DNA of 64,000 nucleotides from a bacterium. Lineage in GTDB: Bacteria > Planctomycetota > Planctomycetia > Kolteriales > Kolteriaceae. Of this stretch, positions 1-9,268 are shown in pieces. The notes below the pieces were generated by a model. It was given only the letters and a program-made list of their open reading frames with translations. It searched no databases and had not been told where the DNA came from. The stretch lies in contig JAIELF010000007.1 of assembly GCA_019753235.1 (NCBI GenBank), positions 1 to 64,000 of the forward strand, read 5' to 3'. Position numbers and translations under genes: made by a program. The first letter of the stretch is position 1. Every line of letters starts with the position of its first letter.

Positions 1-1437
1 GGCCAGTTGCTGCACAGAGGTTGCCGATGGCCAACGAATTTGGCGAAACGCCTCTTGTTGGGCAGGCTCCCAGCCAAGCGAATAGAGTCCGCGGTCGATC
101 TTGTCGCGTTCACGCGCCGTCGACTCTTCAAGCTGTTCAATCAGTTTGTCGAGGTGTCCCCATTCGTCTGCTTGGTCGAGCAGCCTGACCAAAGGGTCGG
201 CATCAAATGTGGGGCCAAGATTGTTATGCTCCCGTTCGATCCTCTCCCGGCGAAGAGTCATTTTGCTGAGAGACTCGTAGGCTTGATCTTGTCGACGTTT
301 CCAGTCGCTTGCCTGTTCGCAAAGGCTTTCGATCGCGCGCATTGCCGAGCCCGGCCAAGTGGGTCTTTCGTTTCCTTCGATATCAAGAATCTGTCGCCGA
401 AGGCTCTCCACTTCCGCCAACAGACCGACGCGGTCTTTCGCCGCCTTTTGAATCGCTCCCCATTCATGCTGCAGCGACTCGATCTCAGCCGAACGTTCGA
501 GGAGACTCTCCTCGACGACGATCTGTTCGATGCTTTCACGGAGCTGCTTCTCGCGATCGGCAAGATGTTGTTGCTGACCGTCGAGGATGCTTCGTTCATT
601 GACGACATTTCGATACCGGTCGCGAAAATCGCGAGGGAGCCCGACGACTTCGCGCCGTGATTCCAGTTGCTCGGCCAGACGCCGTCGTTGAATCACCAGG
701 GGATAGGCGCTCTTCAGCAGGTTGAGTTCGCGAAGCGCTGTCTGACGTTGGCGAAGGTCTTGTTGCCATTGGTTTCGTTTCGTCGTCTCTTGGTCGATTC
801 TCTCGTCGATCTCCTTGCGGATCTGACTTTGCGAAACGATCTCTTTGATCCGCTTGCGAAGGTCGTCGATCTGGCTGATAGTCTGATTGATTTTTTGCGA
901 TCGGCCGCGCGGGAGATAAAGAGCCTCTGCGTCGGTTCGAAGTTGGTCGCGGATTCGCCGAAGGGAAGCGATTCCCGAACCGGCCGAGAATAGGAGCGGG
1001 CCGATTTGTCCGCCACCTTGCAAGATCTCTTTGCCGCCTGTTTGCAGCTTCTCCCAATTGAGACCAAACATGGAGGAGAACGTGGCTTGGTCGACGTGAG
1101 CCAGAAAGGGCGCGAGAGTCTCATCAGGAAGTGTGTTCTGATCGGCCGCATCGCGAAGCGTTCCTCGCTGCGCTTTACGACGAACGAACGAAAGCGTGTT
1201 CCCGTCAGATTTCTTTATTCTTCCGCCGAGCCGAAGCTTGGGCATCGGGTGCAGAAAGGCGTCGTTGGTGCGATTGGGAATGCCGAAGAAGAGTTGTTCG
1301 ATCGCGCGCAGGGCGGTCGACTTTCCCGCTTCGTTCTGTCCGTGAATGATGTGCAAGCCGAACTCGCCGGCGGAAAGATCCAGCACCTCCTCCGTGAACT
1401 TACCGAACGCGATGAGTCGAAGCTCTTGTATCCTCAT
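1..1437 (-). CDS. AAA family ATPase, YhaN/SbcC-like (partial, C-terminus outside window)
   Basis: This reading frame is open from an ATG at 1437 to the window edge (479 codons seen). The N-terminus (MRIQELRLIAFGKF) and a Walker A loop HGQNEAGKST near residues 33-42 are typical of the SMC/Rad50-like YhaN (AAA_27) family. A 'LFFGIPNR' and later 'MFGLNWEKLQTGG' segment also match that family. After about residue 150 the sequence becomes long Glu/Arg/Gln-rich coiled coil (KINQTISQIDDLRKRIKE and onward). The start overlaps the stop of the upstream metallophosphoesterase gene by four bases (ATGA), so the two are translationally coupled. The pair resembles SbcC/SbcD: the ATPase probably controls a DNA end-processing nuclease. 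The Walker B/signature half lies outside the window. Confidence 0.88.
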   Translation of the reverse strand, partial: MRIQELRLIAFGKFTEEVLDLSAGEFGLHIIHGQNEAGKSTALRAIEQLFFGIPNRTNDAFLHPMPKLRLGGRIKKSDGNTLSFVRRKAQRGTLRDAADQNTLPDETLAPFLAHVDQATFSSMFGLNWEKLQTGGKEILQGGGQIGPLLFSAGSGIASLRRIRDQLRTDAEALYLPRGRSQKINQTISQIDDLRKRIKEIVSQSQIRKEIDERIDQETTKRNQWQQDLRQRQTALRELNLLKSAYPLVIQRRRLAEQLESRREVVGLPRDFRDRYRNVVNERSILDGQQQHLADREKQLRESIEQIVVEESLLERSAEIESLQHEWGAIQKAAKDRVGLLAEVESLRRQILDIEGNERPTWPGSAMRAIESLCEQASDWKRRQDQAYESLSKMTLRRERIEREHNNLGPTFDADPLVRLLDQADEWGHLDKLIEQLEESTARERDKIDRGLYSLGWEPAQQEAFRQIRWPSATSVQQLA

Positions 1438-2738
1438 GGGCTGTCGGCTCCTGGCTCGCGAAAGAGACTCGTTAAGAGCCCCGTTACTTCCGCCAGATGG
1501 ACTCTGATGTCGGCCGGGCCGTCGAGTCGAATGGAAGTGTCGGACTGCAACTCGGGGGGGAGTTTGTGCAGAATCGCTTCAAGCGATTCTTGAATCGGCG
1601 AGAGGTCTGCTTGGCCCGATTGCAACGACTCGATTTGGCGAAGAATCGCGGCCAGAGCCCCGTGCCCATGCGCATCGACGGAGTCTTTGCCTGACCAGGA
1701 AACGGCTGAGCGAACACTTTCAATCCAGGCCGACCCATCCGTTCGCGCGGTCGCCAGCGACCGGATTTCGCTGGTCCATTCATCCATGCGCGGCCAAGCT
1801 TGATCGGGCAGCCCATTTCCTTCGAGGGTCACGCGCGCGACCAGACTCACGTCTGGATGGGGAGGGATCGATTGCAAGAGGATCTCTTCGAAGCGTTCGA
1901 GGATCGTGTCCATGGTGTCGATTGGCCCGACGGGGACGCGAAGATGTTCCCATTGGGCAACATGCAGCGGAACAAATTCAGCTTCAGGAGTACCCGTCGT
2001 GGATATTCGAACATGAAGGCATCCTTTAGGGCCGGTCTCGCGAATGCTTCGCCCCTGCGTGTTGCCGGGAAAAACGATGAAAGGATCTTCGAGTAGAACC
2101 TCGCGTCGATGGATGTGGCCGAGCGCCCAATAGTCGTACCCCTTCCGCGACAAATCGTTGATCGAGCATGGGGCATAGCGATCATGTCCTTCGCGTCCCT
2201 CCGCGCAGGTATGTAACAGGCCGATGTTGAAGAGTCCCTTGGTCGGCAATGGATACCTTTTGGAAAGATCGTCCGTGATGGCGGCACTGGCGAAGCTTTG
2301 CCCGTGGACGGCAACGCCGAGATCTTCCCAAAGGATGGTGGTTGGCATCTCGGCCGAGAGCATTTGGACGCCTGTCGGCAAGCGAAGTTGGCGAGTCATC
2401 TTATTGGCCGCATCGTGGTTGCCGGCAATGAGGACCACGGGGATGCGGGCATCGCTGAGTCGGCCCATTTCACGAACGAAGAACAGGCCGGTATTGAAAT
2501 CCTTCCAGTCGCCGTCATAGATGTCGCCGGCCAGCAGAACAAAGTCGACTTTTCGTTCGAGGGCCAAGTCGACCAGCCGGGTCAGTCCCCTTCGCGTTGC
2601 CAGGCGAAGTGATTCGACCGGCGCTCCTTCGTACTGCTCCAGCATTTTCAGCGGGCTGTCGAGATGCAGGTCGGCCGCATGAAGAAAGCTGATCAATCGG
2701 CAATCCTTCGCACGAGTATCCTGCCGAGCAGGTTCCAT
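1434..2738 (-). CDS. DNA repair exonuclease, YhaO/SbcD-like metallophosphoesterase
   Basis: A 434-residue calcineurin-like phosphoesterase. The first metal-binding motif is FLHAADLHLDSPL (residues 18-30), followed by LLAGDIYDGDW (GD motif), AGNHDAANKM (GNHD motif), LLHTCAEG and a late GHIHRR motif; this is the metal-ligand order of Mre11/SbcD nucleases. The C-terminal third (from about residue 260) is less conserved and matches the accessory region of YhaO proteins. It is the first gene of a two-gene operon with the YhaN-like ATPase, overlapping it by four bases. The likely role is Mn-dependent DNA end or hairpin processing, inferred from family and pairing. The next in-frame Met (residue 32) would delete the first metal motif, so the upstream start is kept. 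Confidence 0.9.
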   Translation of the reverse strand: MEPARQDTRAKDCRLISFLHAADLHLDSPLKMLEQYEGAPVESLRLATRRGLTRLVDLALERKVDFVLLAGDIYDGDWKDFNTGLFFVREMGRLSDARIPVVLIAGNHDAANKMTRQLRLPTGVQMLSAEMPTTILWEDLGVAVHGQSFASAAITDDLSKRYPLPTKGLFNIGLLHTCAEGREGHDRYAPCSINDLSRKGYDYWALGHIHRREVLLEDPFIVFPGNTQGRSIRETGPKGCLHVRISTTGTPEAEFVPLHVAQWEHLRVPVGPIDTMDTILERFEEILLQSIPPHPDVSLVARVTLEGNGLPDQAWPRMDEWTSEIRSLATARTDGSAWIESVRSAVSWSGKDSVDAHGHGALAAILRQIESLQSGQADLSPIQESLEAILHKLPPELQSDTSIRLDGPADIRVHLAEVTGLLTSLFREPGADSP

Positions 2739-3251
2739 GTTGAAACAACGCGATTGTTTTATTCGCTTTGCGGATCAACGATGGAAAATCGATTCCTCAG
2801 ATGCTTCGTTCGCTGATCGATCATCCCTTAGTCGTTGTCTTTATCCCTCTTGAACATCGATCCTGAAATGGCCGAGCTTTGCTTTGTCGTCGCGATCGCT
2901 ACCACGCGAAAGGTCGCTCGGACGGGGGCGGAGTTCGTGAAAATTATCACGATGTATTTCCCTAAATCCAATTGTAGTAACAACTTTTCGCTCGCCGACC
3001 GATGTAGATGACGTTATCTTCACATTGTTCGAACACGTCTCTCGCGGCTTGGTCCGCGGTTTTCGGGTGGTGCGGTCGAGTCGAGTGGGATCCTTCGGAT
3101 CCGGTCAGGTGAAGCGGGCTTTCTCTGGGTCTTTCGGTCCGTCGGGATCTTTCGAGTCGTCCTGGGTCGGGCGATTCGAAAAGGGGCTCAGAAAAGAATT
3201 CCCGAAGAGCATGGTCTTCGTTCCCTGGGGCTTCTCAGGGGGAGAGTAGTC
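2739..3251. other. Intergenic region between divergent yhaO-like and CBS genes
   Basis: About 510 bases with no convincing gene. The left part (2930-3010) is clearly AT-richer than its surroundings and would suit a promoter for the divergent genes. At 3089-3103 there is a perfect short hairpin, GGATCC-TTC-GGATCC, followed by several related GGATCTTTCGAG-like copies up to about 3170. An open frame at 3025-3249 is Ser/Gly/Phe-rich and composed of these repeats, so I do not call it. A GGGGGAGAG ribosome binding site for the CBS gene ends the region. Confidence 0.5.
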
Positions 3252-3734
3252 ATGAATAAGGCATGTCAACTGACAGCGCGCGACATCATGTCGCTGCGAT
3301 ACCTGAAGCTTCGTCCGGAAATGGACATTTACGAAGCGGTCGATCTGTTGCTTAGTCATCGCATGGCCAACGCGCCGGTTGTCGACGAAGCGGGGCACTT
3401 GGTCGGTTTCCTGTCCGAAAAGGACTGCATGGAAACTCTCCTGGATGGAGCGTACAGTTCCAATCCGAGCACGAACGTCGAGAATTGCATGTCTCGCTCG
3501 ATCAAAACAGTGCATGAAGATGTCGACGTGCTGACGATTGCAGAGCTGTTCCTGAACACTGCCTATCGTCGCTTACCAGTGGTGCGTGGCCAGCAGCTTG
3601 TCGGGCTCATCAGTCGGCGCGACTTCATGCAGGCGATGGCGGAGATGTCGAGAATTGACAAGCCCGACACCACCCAGCCTCGCCCACTCTATCTCAGCAA
3701 CGTCTCCGATCGCTCGTCGCTTCCGATGGGGTAG
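3252..3734 (+). CDS. CBS-domain pair protein
   Basis: A 160-residue protein built almost entirely of two CBS domains, roughly residues 8-65 (TARDIMSLRYLKLRPEMDI ... NAPVVDEAGHLVGFLSEKD) and 78-135 (CMSRSIKTVHEDVDV ... LPVVRGQQLVGLISRRD). The 'PVVDEAG-LVG-LSEKD' and 'PVV-Q-LVGLISRRD' strings are the standard CBS signature. Tandem CBS domains bind adenine nucleotides and usually sense energy state; no effector domain is fused here, so it is a stand-alone regulator of unknown partner. Start ATG follows GGGGGAGAG. It is monocistronic: a terminator hairpin lies 35 bases downstream and the next gene converges. Confidence 0.88.
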   Translation: MNKACQLTARDIMSLRYLKLRPEMDIYEAVDLLLSHRMANAPVVDEAGHLVGFLSEKDCMETLLDGAYSSNPSTNVENCMSRSIKTVHEDVDVLTIAELFLNTAYRRLPVVRGQQLVGLISRRDFMQAMAEMSRIDKPDTTQPRPLYLSNVSDRSSLPMG

Positions 3735-3768
3735 GTCCGGGGCATCGTTGCCGATCAAAAAAAGGAAT

Positions 3769-3806
3769 AAGGGGGAGAGGCATCACCCATGGGCCTCTTC
3801 CCTTTT
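3769..3806. terminator. Bidirectional intrinsic terminator between CBS gene and trpF
   Basis: Arms AAGGGGGAGAGGC (3769-3781) and GCCTCTTCCCTT (3793-3804) pair over 12 positions with one G bulge and one G:U. On the left is a run of A (AAAAAAAGG) and on the right TTTTCT, so it can work for both converging genes. Confidence 0.75.
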
Positions 3807-3819
3807 CTATTGGTGCCGA

Positions 3820-4497
3820 TCACGGTCCCGGCCAGGCCTGCCTCGCTTGTTCGAGGAGCGATTCTACCTTTGCTCGATCCTTGATGCCGGGCGACCGCTC
3901 CACGCCGCTGGCAACGTCAATCCCGGTCGGCTGAAGCCGACGGATAGCTTGGCCAACATTGTCGGGGTTCAGTCCGCCAGCAAGAAACCAGTCGACGCTC
4001 GGCCGCCAATCTCCCAAATCGTTCCAATCCCATGCCAGACCGGTTCCGCCTTGTTCGCCCGGATGGAACGCATCAACCAAGACGCGAAAGGGTGAGCGGC
4101 CGATGGCCGAAACCTGATGGATGAAAGCCTGGATCTCTGTCACCGAATCGACACTCTTCATCCGAAAGGCCTTGATGATCGGCCAGGGGGCCAACGATTC
4201 GACGCCGTTTGCCGATTCATTTCCATGCAGTTGCAACGTCGTTAGGCCGACCTCGCGCGCGACACGGGTGATGTCCGATGCGGGCCGATCGACAAAGACA
4301 CCGACGATTTCGATCTCGGGCGGGACGATTTGAACGATCTCCCGTGCCGTGATTTCGCTGATGAATCGGGGCGAAGCCGGGTGGAAGTTAAGGCCAATCG
4401 CATCGATCGGTAACTCGACCAGCCAACGAGCATCTTCCACGCGGGTAACACCGCAGATCTTGATGGCGGTCGCACGCGTGCGAATGGACTTGCTCAT
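3820..4497 (-). CDS. trpF: Phosphoribosylanthranilate isomerase
   Basis: TrpF catalyses the Amadori rearrangement of phosphoribosylanthranilate to CdRP in tryptophan synthesis. The protein (225 residues) has the expected TIM-barrel markers: IKICGVTRVEDA at the N-terminus (catalytic Cys), GLNFHPASPRFIS, LQLHGNE, a VLVDAF segment with the catalytic Asp, GGTGLAWDW, FLAGGLNPDNV and a C-terminal GIDVASGVE phosphate-binding stretch. An upstream TTG at 4518 is possible, but the ATG at 4497 has GGGAG at the right distance, so I chose it. No other trp genes are adjacent. Confidence 0.93.
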   Translation of the reverse strand: MSKSIRTRATAIKICGVTRVEDARWLVELPIDAIGLNFHPASPRFISEITAREIVQIVPPEIEIVGVFVDRPASDITRVAREVGLTTLQLHGNESANGVESLAPWPIIKAFRMKSVDSVTEIQAFIHQVSAIGRSPFRVLVDAFHPGEQGGTGLAWDWNDLGDWRPSVDWFLAGGLNPDNVGQAIRRLQPTGIDVASGVERSPGIKDRAKVESLLEQARQAWPGP

Positions 4498-4638
4498 GAA
4501 CCGCTCCCTTTCAGACAAGTTTAGCCCTGCTTAAGATAGGGGAGTAAGACACAAAGGATGATGATGGATTCCCATCGATCGTTCTGTGCTCGGCAAAGAT
4601 CGGCCGAGGAAAATGACGAGATCAGAAAGGCGTAAGAA

Positions 4639-5631
4639 ATGGGTCGGCTGAAGACGTTGTTCACGGGTCAGTGGGCAGATCTCTCGCTGGCGGATTTGGC
4701 GGCGAAGGCAAGCGGATGGGGTTATCAAGGTTTGGAGTTGGCTTGTTGGGGGGATCACTTCGAAGTCGGTCGAGCCCTGACCGAGCCCGACTACTGTCAA
4801 AAGAAACTCGATCTGCTCGAGAAACATGGCCTTGATTGCCGAGCCATCAGTAACCACCTGGTGGGTCAACTTGTGCTGGACGTGCTTGATTCTCGAACCG
4901 ACGCCTGGGTTCCGACCGATATTCAGGGGGACCAGAAAGCGAAGTCGGCGTGGGCGATTGAAGAGATGAAACGCACCGCACGGGCGGCTCGTAAGCTCGG
5001 CGTCGATGTCGTGAATGGTTTCACCGGTTCTTCGATTTGGCATCTCCTCTACTCGTTTCCCCCTGTTTCGCCGCAGATGATTCAGGCCGGCTTCGATCTT
5101 TTTGCCGAGCGTTGGAATCCGATCCTGGATGTCTTCGGCGAGGAAAAGGTCCGCTTCGCTTTGGAGGTTCATCCGACCGAGATTGCTTTTGACATACAGA
5201 CCGCCCAGCGAGCACTCGAAGCGATCGGCCGGCGGCCGGAGTTCGGCTTCAACTTCGATCCAAGCCATCTCCATTGGCAGGGAATCGACCCGGTCCGGTT
5301 CCTCCGGACGTTTCCCGACCGAATCTATCACGTCCACATTAAGGATGCCGCCATCACGCTGGATGGTTCGTCGGGGATTTTGTCGTCTCATTTAGATTTC
5401 GGCGATCCTCGGCGGGGATGGGACTTTCGGAGCCCCGGGCATGGCGGGGTCGATTTTGAAGCGATTATCCGGGCCCTGAACGATATTGGTTATTCAGGTC
5501 CATTAAGTGTCGAATGGGAAGATGCCGGGATGGATCGCGAGTACGGGGCGGCCGATGCCGCTCAATTCTTGCAGCGCATCGACTTCGCTTCGTCGGGCCG
5601 AAAATTTGATGCGGCATTTGGTGGAGACTGA
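4639..5631 (+). CDS. Sugar phosphate isomerase/epimerase (xylose-isomerase-like TIM barrel)
   Basis: A 330-residue AP endonuclease 2/xylose-isomerase-like barrel. Visible family features are [14 protein letters not shown] near the N-terminus, a run with catalytic-type acidic residues ([11 protein letters not shown] around residue 177), [17 protein letters not shown] (metal-ligand Asp and His), YHVHIKDA and the terminal [16 protein letters not shown]. These are the metal-binding Glu-Asp-His-Glu positions of the IolE/UxuA-like group. Substrate is unknown; sugar phosphate or myo-inositol derivative metabolism is usual. It is divergently transcribed from trpF and stands alone, with a hairpin right after its stop. 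Confidence 0.88.
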   Translation: MGRLKTLFTGQWADLSLADLAAKASGWGYQGLELACWGDHFEVGRALTEPDYCQKKLDLLEKHGLDCRAISNHLVGQLVLDVLDSRTDAWVPTDIQGDQKAKSAWAIEEMKRTARAARKLGVDVVNGFTGSSIWHLLYSFPPVSPQMIQAGFDLFAERWNPILDVFGEEKVRFALEVHPTEIAFDIQTAQRALEAIGRRPEFGFNFDPSHLHWQGIDPVRFLRTFPDRIYHVHIKDAAITLDGSSGILSSHLDFGDPRRGWDFRSPGHGGVDFEAIIRALNDIGYSGPLSVEWEDAGMDREYGAADAAQFLQRIDFASSGRKFDAAFGGD

Positions 5632-5639
5632 TGCTGGAA

Positions 5640-5659
5640 ATCCTCCCGCCTGGGAGGAT
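5640..5659 (+). terminator. Perfect hairpin after the isomerase gene
   Basis: ATCCTCCC (5640-5647) and GGGAGGAT (5652-5659) form a perfect 8-bp stem with a GCCT loop nine bases after the stop codon. There is no U-tract, so termination may be factor-assisted. Confidence 0.5.
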
Positions 5660-5739
5660 AGGATGTAGAGATGATCTGGTCCCATCGACATACAGCAGCT
5701 TTCCCAGGCCTGCTACATAGAGGAGCCTAGAGTCGGCTC

Positions 5740-6648
5740 ATGGATACCAATCGTGCGGAAGAGATGACCGAGCAGGCGGCCCGTTCGCTCGCCGCTGGAG
5801 AGCCGCTTCGCGCGCTGGCGCTCGCGGACCAGTTGGTGTCGATCAATCGAGACGATGCAACCGCACGAGTGATTCGCTCGCATGCTCTCTTAGCGACGAA
5901 CTCGGTGGAAGAAGCGATGCAAGAGGCCAACATCGCGGTGTTGCTCGACAATGAAAACGAAGATGCGCAAATGGCGTTGGCACTGGCCGCATGGCGAGGG
6001 CGACAGATTCTGCTGGCACAACATGCCTTCGAACGTGCGATTCAATTCTCTGGTCAGCGAAGTCTCTTCGAAGCCCAGTATGCGTGGTTTCAGTCGTCCG
6101 AGTTGAACGCGCGATCGGCAGAGAAACTTGCCGAGCGAACCGTTGGCAGAAGCCCTGATTGTGCGGTGGCCTGGGCATCACTTGGACTGGCGCAGTTTCG
6201 ACTGAACAAGGGTGATGAGGCGGCTCGATCGCTTCGTCGAGCGCTCGAGATCGATCCTTATTCGCCAGAAGCTCAGTCGGCGATGATCCGCGTTCTCAAA
6301 CGGCGGGGCGAGAATCGGCAAGCCGACGCGTTGCGCGAGGTGTTGCAGGAGAGTCCTCGTCGGCACGCGTTTTTTGTCGAACGACCGGAAGAATTAGATC
6401 TCGAAACGGTCGCGATGCCGGACTCCAATCCCACGCCAGCGCGGCCGACCATTTGGGCGTATGCCGGTTCTACGAAGAGAGTTTTTCAGCACCTGTTTCT
6501 GGGGATGGTGATCTCGGTGGTGGTGTTGGCCTTGTTCCCTCGTCAGCCGATTCTGGCGCTGATGGTCTTTTCTGCTGCGGTGGTTGGCCTGGGAATCATC
6601 TTCCGACAGCGACTTATCTCGGGCGAGTCGAAGAAGCGAACCTCTTAA
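5740..6648 (+). CDS. TPR-repeat protein with C-terminal membrane anchor
   Basis: A 302-residue protein. Residues 1-215 are helical, Ala/Leu-rich repeats of TPR type (for example 'AWASLGLAQFRLNKGDEAARSLRRALEIDPYSPEA', split here only for length, near 147-180). The C-terminus (about 247-290) holds two hydrophobic segments, FLGMVISVVVLALF and LALMVFSAAVVGLGIIF, ending in basic residues. TPRs mediate protein-protein contacts, and the membrane tail would anchor the scaffold at the inner membrane with TPRs in the cytoplasm (inference). No specific partner can be named; both flanking genes are independent. Confidence 0.8.
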   Translation: MDTNRAEEMTEQAARSLAAGEPLRALALADQLVSINRDDATARVIRSHALLATNSVEEAMQEANIAVLLDNENEDAQMALALAAWRGRQILLAQHAFERAIQFSGQRSLFEAQYAWFQSSELNARSAEKLAERTVGRSPDCAVAWASLGLAQFRLNKGDEAARSLRRALEIDPYSPEAQSAMIRVLKRRGENRQADALREVLQESPRRHAFFVERPEELDLETVAMPDSNPTPARPTIWAYAGSTKRVFQHLFLGMVISVVVLALFPRQPILALMVFSAAVVGLGIIFRQRLISGESKKRTS

Positions 6649-6689
6649 GAAACACCTGCCATTGATTTTCCGGAAGACGCCTGCATGAA

Positions 6690-7859
6690 TCAGGCAGCTT
6701 TTCGAGTGGCGGCATTCTGCCCGAGCACATCGTGCAGAATGTAATTGGCAGCAAAAGTGCTGGCGCCTGCGTCGGCGTATTCAGTCCGAAGTGTTTTCAG
6801 CTTTTGGCGAACGGCCCCGCGGGCGGCAGGCTTCGTGAGCCATTCCACGATCTGGTCAGCAATCGGACCAGAGAAATCGTTTGGCCCGAGGAACTCAGGG
6901 AAGACCTTTTGACCCGCCAGCAAATTCACCAGCGTGATGTACGGCGTGTGCAGCACCATGGGCATGATCACCCGCCGATAGAAGTTATGGATCGTGTAGA
7001 TGATGGTGGTCGGAACTTCATAGTAGAGAAGTTCAAGGCTCACGGATCCAGAGACGCTGACGGCTGCATCGGCACTGGCTAAGATCTCTCGGGTCTTACC
7101 GGTATGAATGTCGAGTGACATACCATTGTCATGAGCGATCTTCGCCATCTTCTGTGCTGCTCGTTCGTCGAATGCCGCCACGGATATCGAGACGCCTGGG
7201 ACGCGATCTTGAATCTTCTTCGCAGTCCGAACGAGCAACCGACCGTTGCGATCGACTTCGCTTGGACGAGAGCCTGGTAAGAGAGCGACCCTACCCACAG
7301 GAGCAGAGGCTTTCAGCGATTGGATCAGTGAATGATCGAGTTCCGCCAGAGCCAGGTCGTCAAAGAAGGGATGCCCGACGTAGACGCTGTGATCGACCCC
7401 TTTCGATCGGTACCATGCCTCTTCGAACGGGAGCGAGCAAAGAATATGGTCGACATATTTTTTCATCCGCGCGACGCGGAAACTCGCCCAGGCCCAGATT
7501 TGCGGCGGGACATAATAGATGACCGGGATGCCATGCTTCTTCGCCAGTCGCGCGACATGCCAATTGAAGCCGGGATAGTCCACGAGGACAACCGCGTCTG
7601 GTCGGTCCGTCTCAAAGGTCTTCGCGATCTTTTTCAGCAAGCCGCGCAAGAACGGGATCGCTCGAAGAACGCCTTGCATTCCCATGATGGGGTTGTTGAC
7701 CAGCGGGTACATGATTTCGCAACCCGCCTCGGCCATGCGCGGCCCCCCCAGGCCGAGTGGAACCAGTGAAGGCTCACTCGTGCGGACCGCCTTGATGAGA
7801 TTGGCGGCATGAATGTCACCGCTCGGTTCGCCCACCGAGAAAAAGAGCCGAACTGGCAT
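6690..7859 (-). CDS. lpxB: Lipid-A-disaccharide synthase
   Basis: LpxB (GT19) condenses UDP-2,3-diacylglucosamine with lipid X to make the lipid A disaccharide at the inner membrane. The 389-residue sequence has FFSVGEPSGDIHAANL at the N-terminus, GLGGPRMAEAGCE, DYPGFNWHVA, YYVPPQIWAW, VGHPFFDD, ALLPGSRPSEV, and the late SGSVSLELLYYEVPTTIIY, all typical of LpxB. An in-frame GTG lies at 7871, but the ATG at 7859 follows AGGTGG at normal spacing. Its presence argues for an LPS-type outer membrane. No other lpx gene is in the window. Confidence 0.95.
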   Translation of the reverse strand: MPVRLFFSVGEPSGDIHAANLIKAVRTSEPSLVPLGLGGPRMAEAGCEIMYPLVNNPIMGMQGVLRAIPFLRGLLKKIAKTFETDRPDAVVLVDYPGFNWHVARLAKKHGIPVIYYVPPQIWAWASFRVARMKKYVDHILCSLPFEEAWYRSKGVDHSVYVGHPFFDDLALAELDHSLIQSLKASAPVGRVALLPGSRPSEVDRNGRLLVRTAKKIQDRVPGVSISVAAFDERAAQKMAKIAHDNGMSLDIHTGKTREILASADAAVSVSGSVSLELLYYEVPTTIIYTIHNFYRRVIMPMVLHTPYITLVNLLAGQKVFPEFLGPNDFSGPIADQIVEWLTKPAARGAVRQKLKTLRTEYADAGASTFAANYILHDVLGQNAATRKAA

Positions 7860-8060
7860 GATCCGATCCACCTGTCGAGAAGGAAGGCCCGTCGCGACGA
7901 GCCGGTGAAGAATCCGTCGCCTCTGATTCCGGCCGCGAGCTCGCGAATTCCCAGGGGTGGAGGCTAAACCGGGGTTCGGTTTGCCACAAGGGGAGACCGA
8001 AGAGAAGGGTTGACGCCGATGGGGCGAAAGCCTCGTTCGGAAATCAAACGTAGGCTGCTT

Positions 8061-9053
8061 TTACGGGGTGCCGGTGCCGATCGGTGGAGCGGGGCCGGTG
8101 CTTTCGCGCGTCGAGGAGATTCCTAGCACGTCGCGAATCTGTTGCAGAACGCGTTCTTGTTCGTCGCGATTCCATTGCTCGCCGAATTGCTGAACCGCCA
8201 CTTCCAGGAGACGCGCGTAGCGATCGCGAAGGGCGATAAAGCTTCGGGCGACGTTAGGGTCTTTGCTCTGTCGGGCCAACTCGTCGAACTGCAACGCGAA
8301 CTCGTGAGCGTCGTTGACGAACCCAAGCAATTCCTGGCATCGGCAGATCGGTTGATAAATCGCGGGGCGAAAAGTCGGCCCGAAGCAGCCGGCAAAAATC
8401 TCCAGCACATACCGCAATCGCTTGACCGCCAAGCGAAGCAAGTGAAGCTGTTCGACATCACCTTGCCGATACGACCGAGACGCTCGTTCGAAGATATCGA
8501 TTTCGAGCACCATTTTTTCGCCCGCGAGTGCAGCCAGCGACATTTCCGTTGGCTTTGCGTCGCGAAGTTGTCGGGAGGATTTTTCCAGCGAATAATGCTT
8601 GTCCACCCAGGCCCAGAAGCTTCGTTCTTCCATTCGACGGACTTGCTTGTGAAGCTTCTCGACCCCTTGGGCTCTGCTTGGTCGATGCCGATCGAGAACC
8701 CAATCGATGGCGCACGTTTCTTGGGAGGGGGCCTGATCGCGGATATTGCTTAGCTCGCCGGCCAAGACGTCGGAATTTCGAACTCGGCCGGCACATTGGC
8801 GGAGCTTTTTCAGCGTCTTGGTCAGCTTGCGGACATGCTTGGCCGGGACATCTTCATGCAGGACATCCAACGCGGACTGCACTCGACGGCAAAAGACACG
8901 GACCTGGTGGATCGTTTCGCTCGCGACATCCCCCTTTTCCTTGAAGAGCTTCTCCACGTGCGAACGGAGCTTGGCGAGCCGACTGGCCAGAACAAATCGA
9001 ACGGCGAGCTTCCGCTCGACCTGCCCGGTCAGTTCTTCCCATCGCTTGGCCAT
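8061..9053 (-). CDS. CHAD domain-containing protein
   Basis: A 330-residue alpha-helical protein. The CHAD signature is visible as repeated HxxR/K patterns: 'IHQVRVFCRRVQSALDVL' near residues 48-65, 'RKLTKTLKKLRQCAGRVRNSDV' and 'LHLLRLAVKRLRYVLEIF' near 204-221. CHAD domains are conserved-His helical bundles that bind polyphosphate, often fused or linked to a CYTH triphosphatase. Here there is no CYTH domain in the protein or in the neighbouring genes. Likely role is polyphosphate binding, by family only. The C-terminus is Pro/Gly-rich and probably disordered. Confidence 0.85.
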   Translation of the reverse strand: MAKRWEELTGQVERKLAVRFVLASRLAKLRSHVEKLFKEKGDVASETIHQVRVFCRRVQSALDVLHEDVPAKHVRKLTKTLKKLRQCAGRVRNSDVLAGELSNIRDQAPSQETCAIDWVLDRHRPSRAQGVEKLHKQVRRMEERSFWAWVDKHYSLEKSSRQLRDAKPTEMSLAALAGEKMVLEIDIFERASRSYRQGDVEQLHLLRLAVKRLRYVLEIFAGCFGPTFRPAIYQPICRCQELLGFVNDAHEFALQFDELARQSKDPNVARSFIALRDRYARLLEVAVQQFGEQWNRDEQERVLQQIRDVLGISSTRESTGPAPPIGTGTP

Positions 9054-9268
9054 CGTCTCTTTCCAGGTTCGGAGATCGGTCGGACGTCTGTCTGTTTGGG
9101 GACTGGGCCCTAAAATAACTGTTTTCTCCCGCGGTTCACCTCTCCGAGGGAACCGGGGACGTCGTCGATCGGCAAGGCTGATAACGCCTTGGCCGACATC
9201 TCTCCCATCCGTGTGAATTCACGTTACTTTTAACAAACGATCTCACGGGGGGCCATCGAAAAGATAAA

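Noticed and set aside
3025..3249. 74-codon frame upstream of the CBS gene
   Set aside because: TTG start, Ser/Gly/Phe-biased translation made from short DNA repeats.
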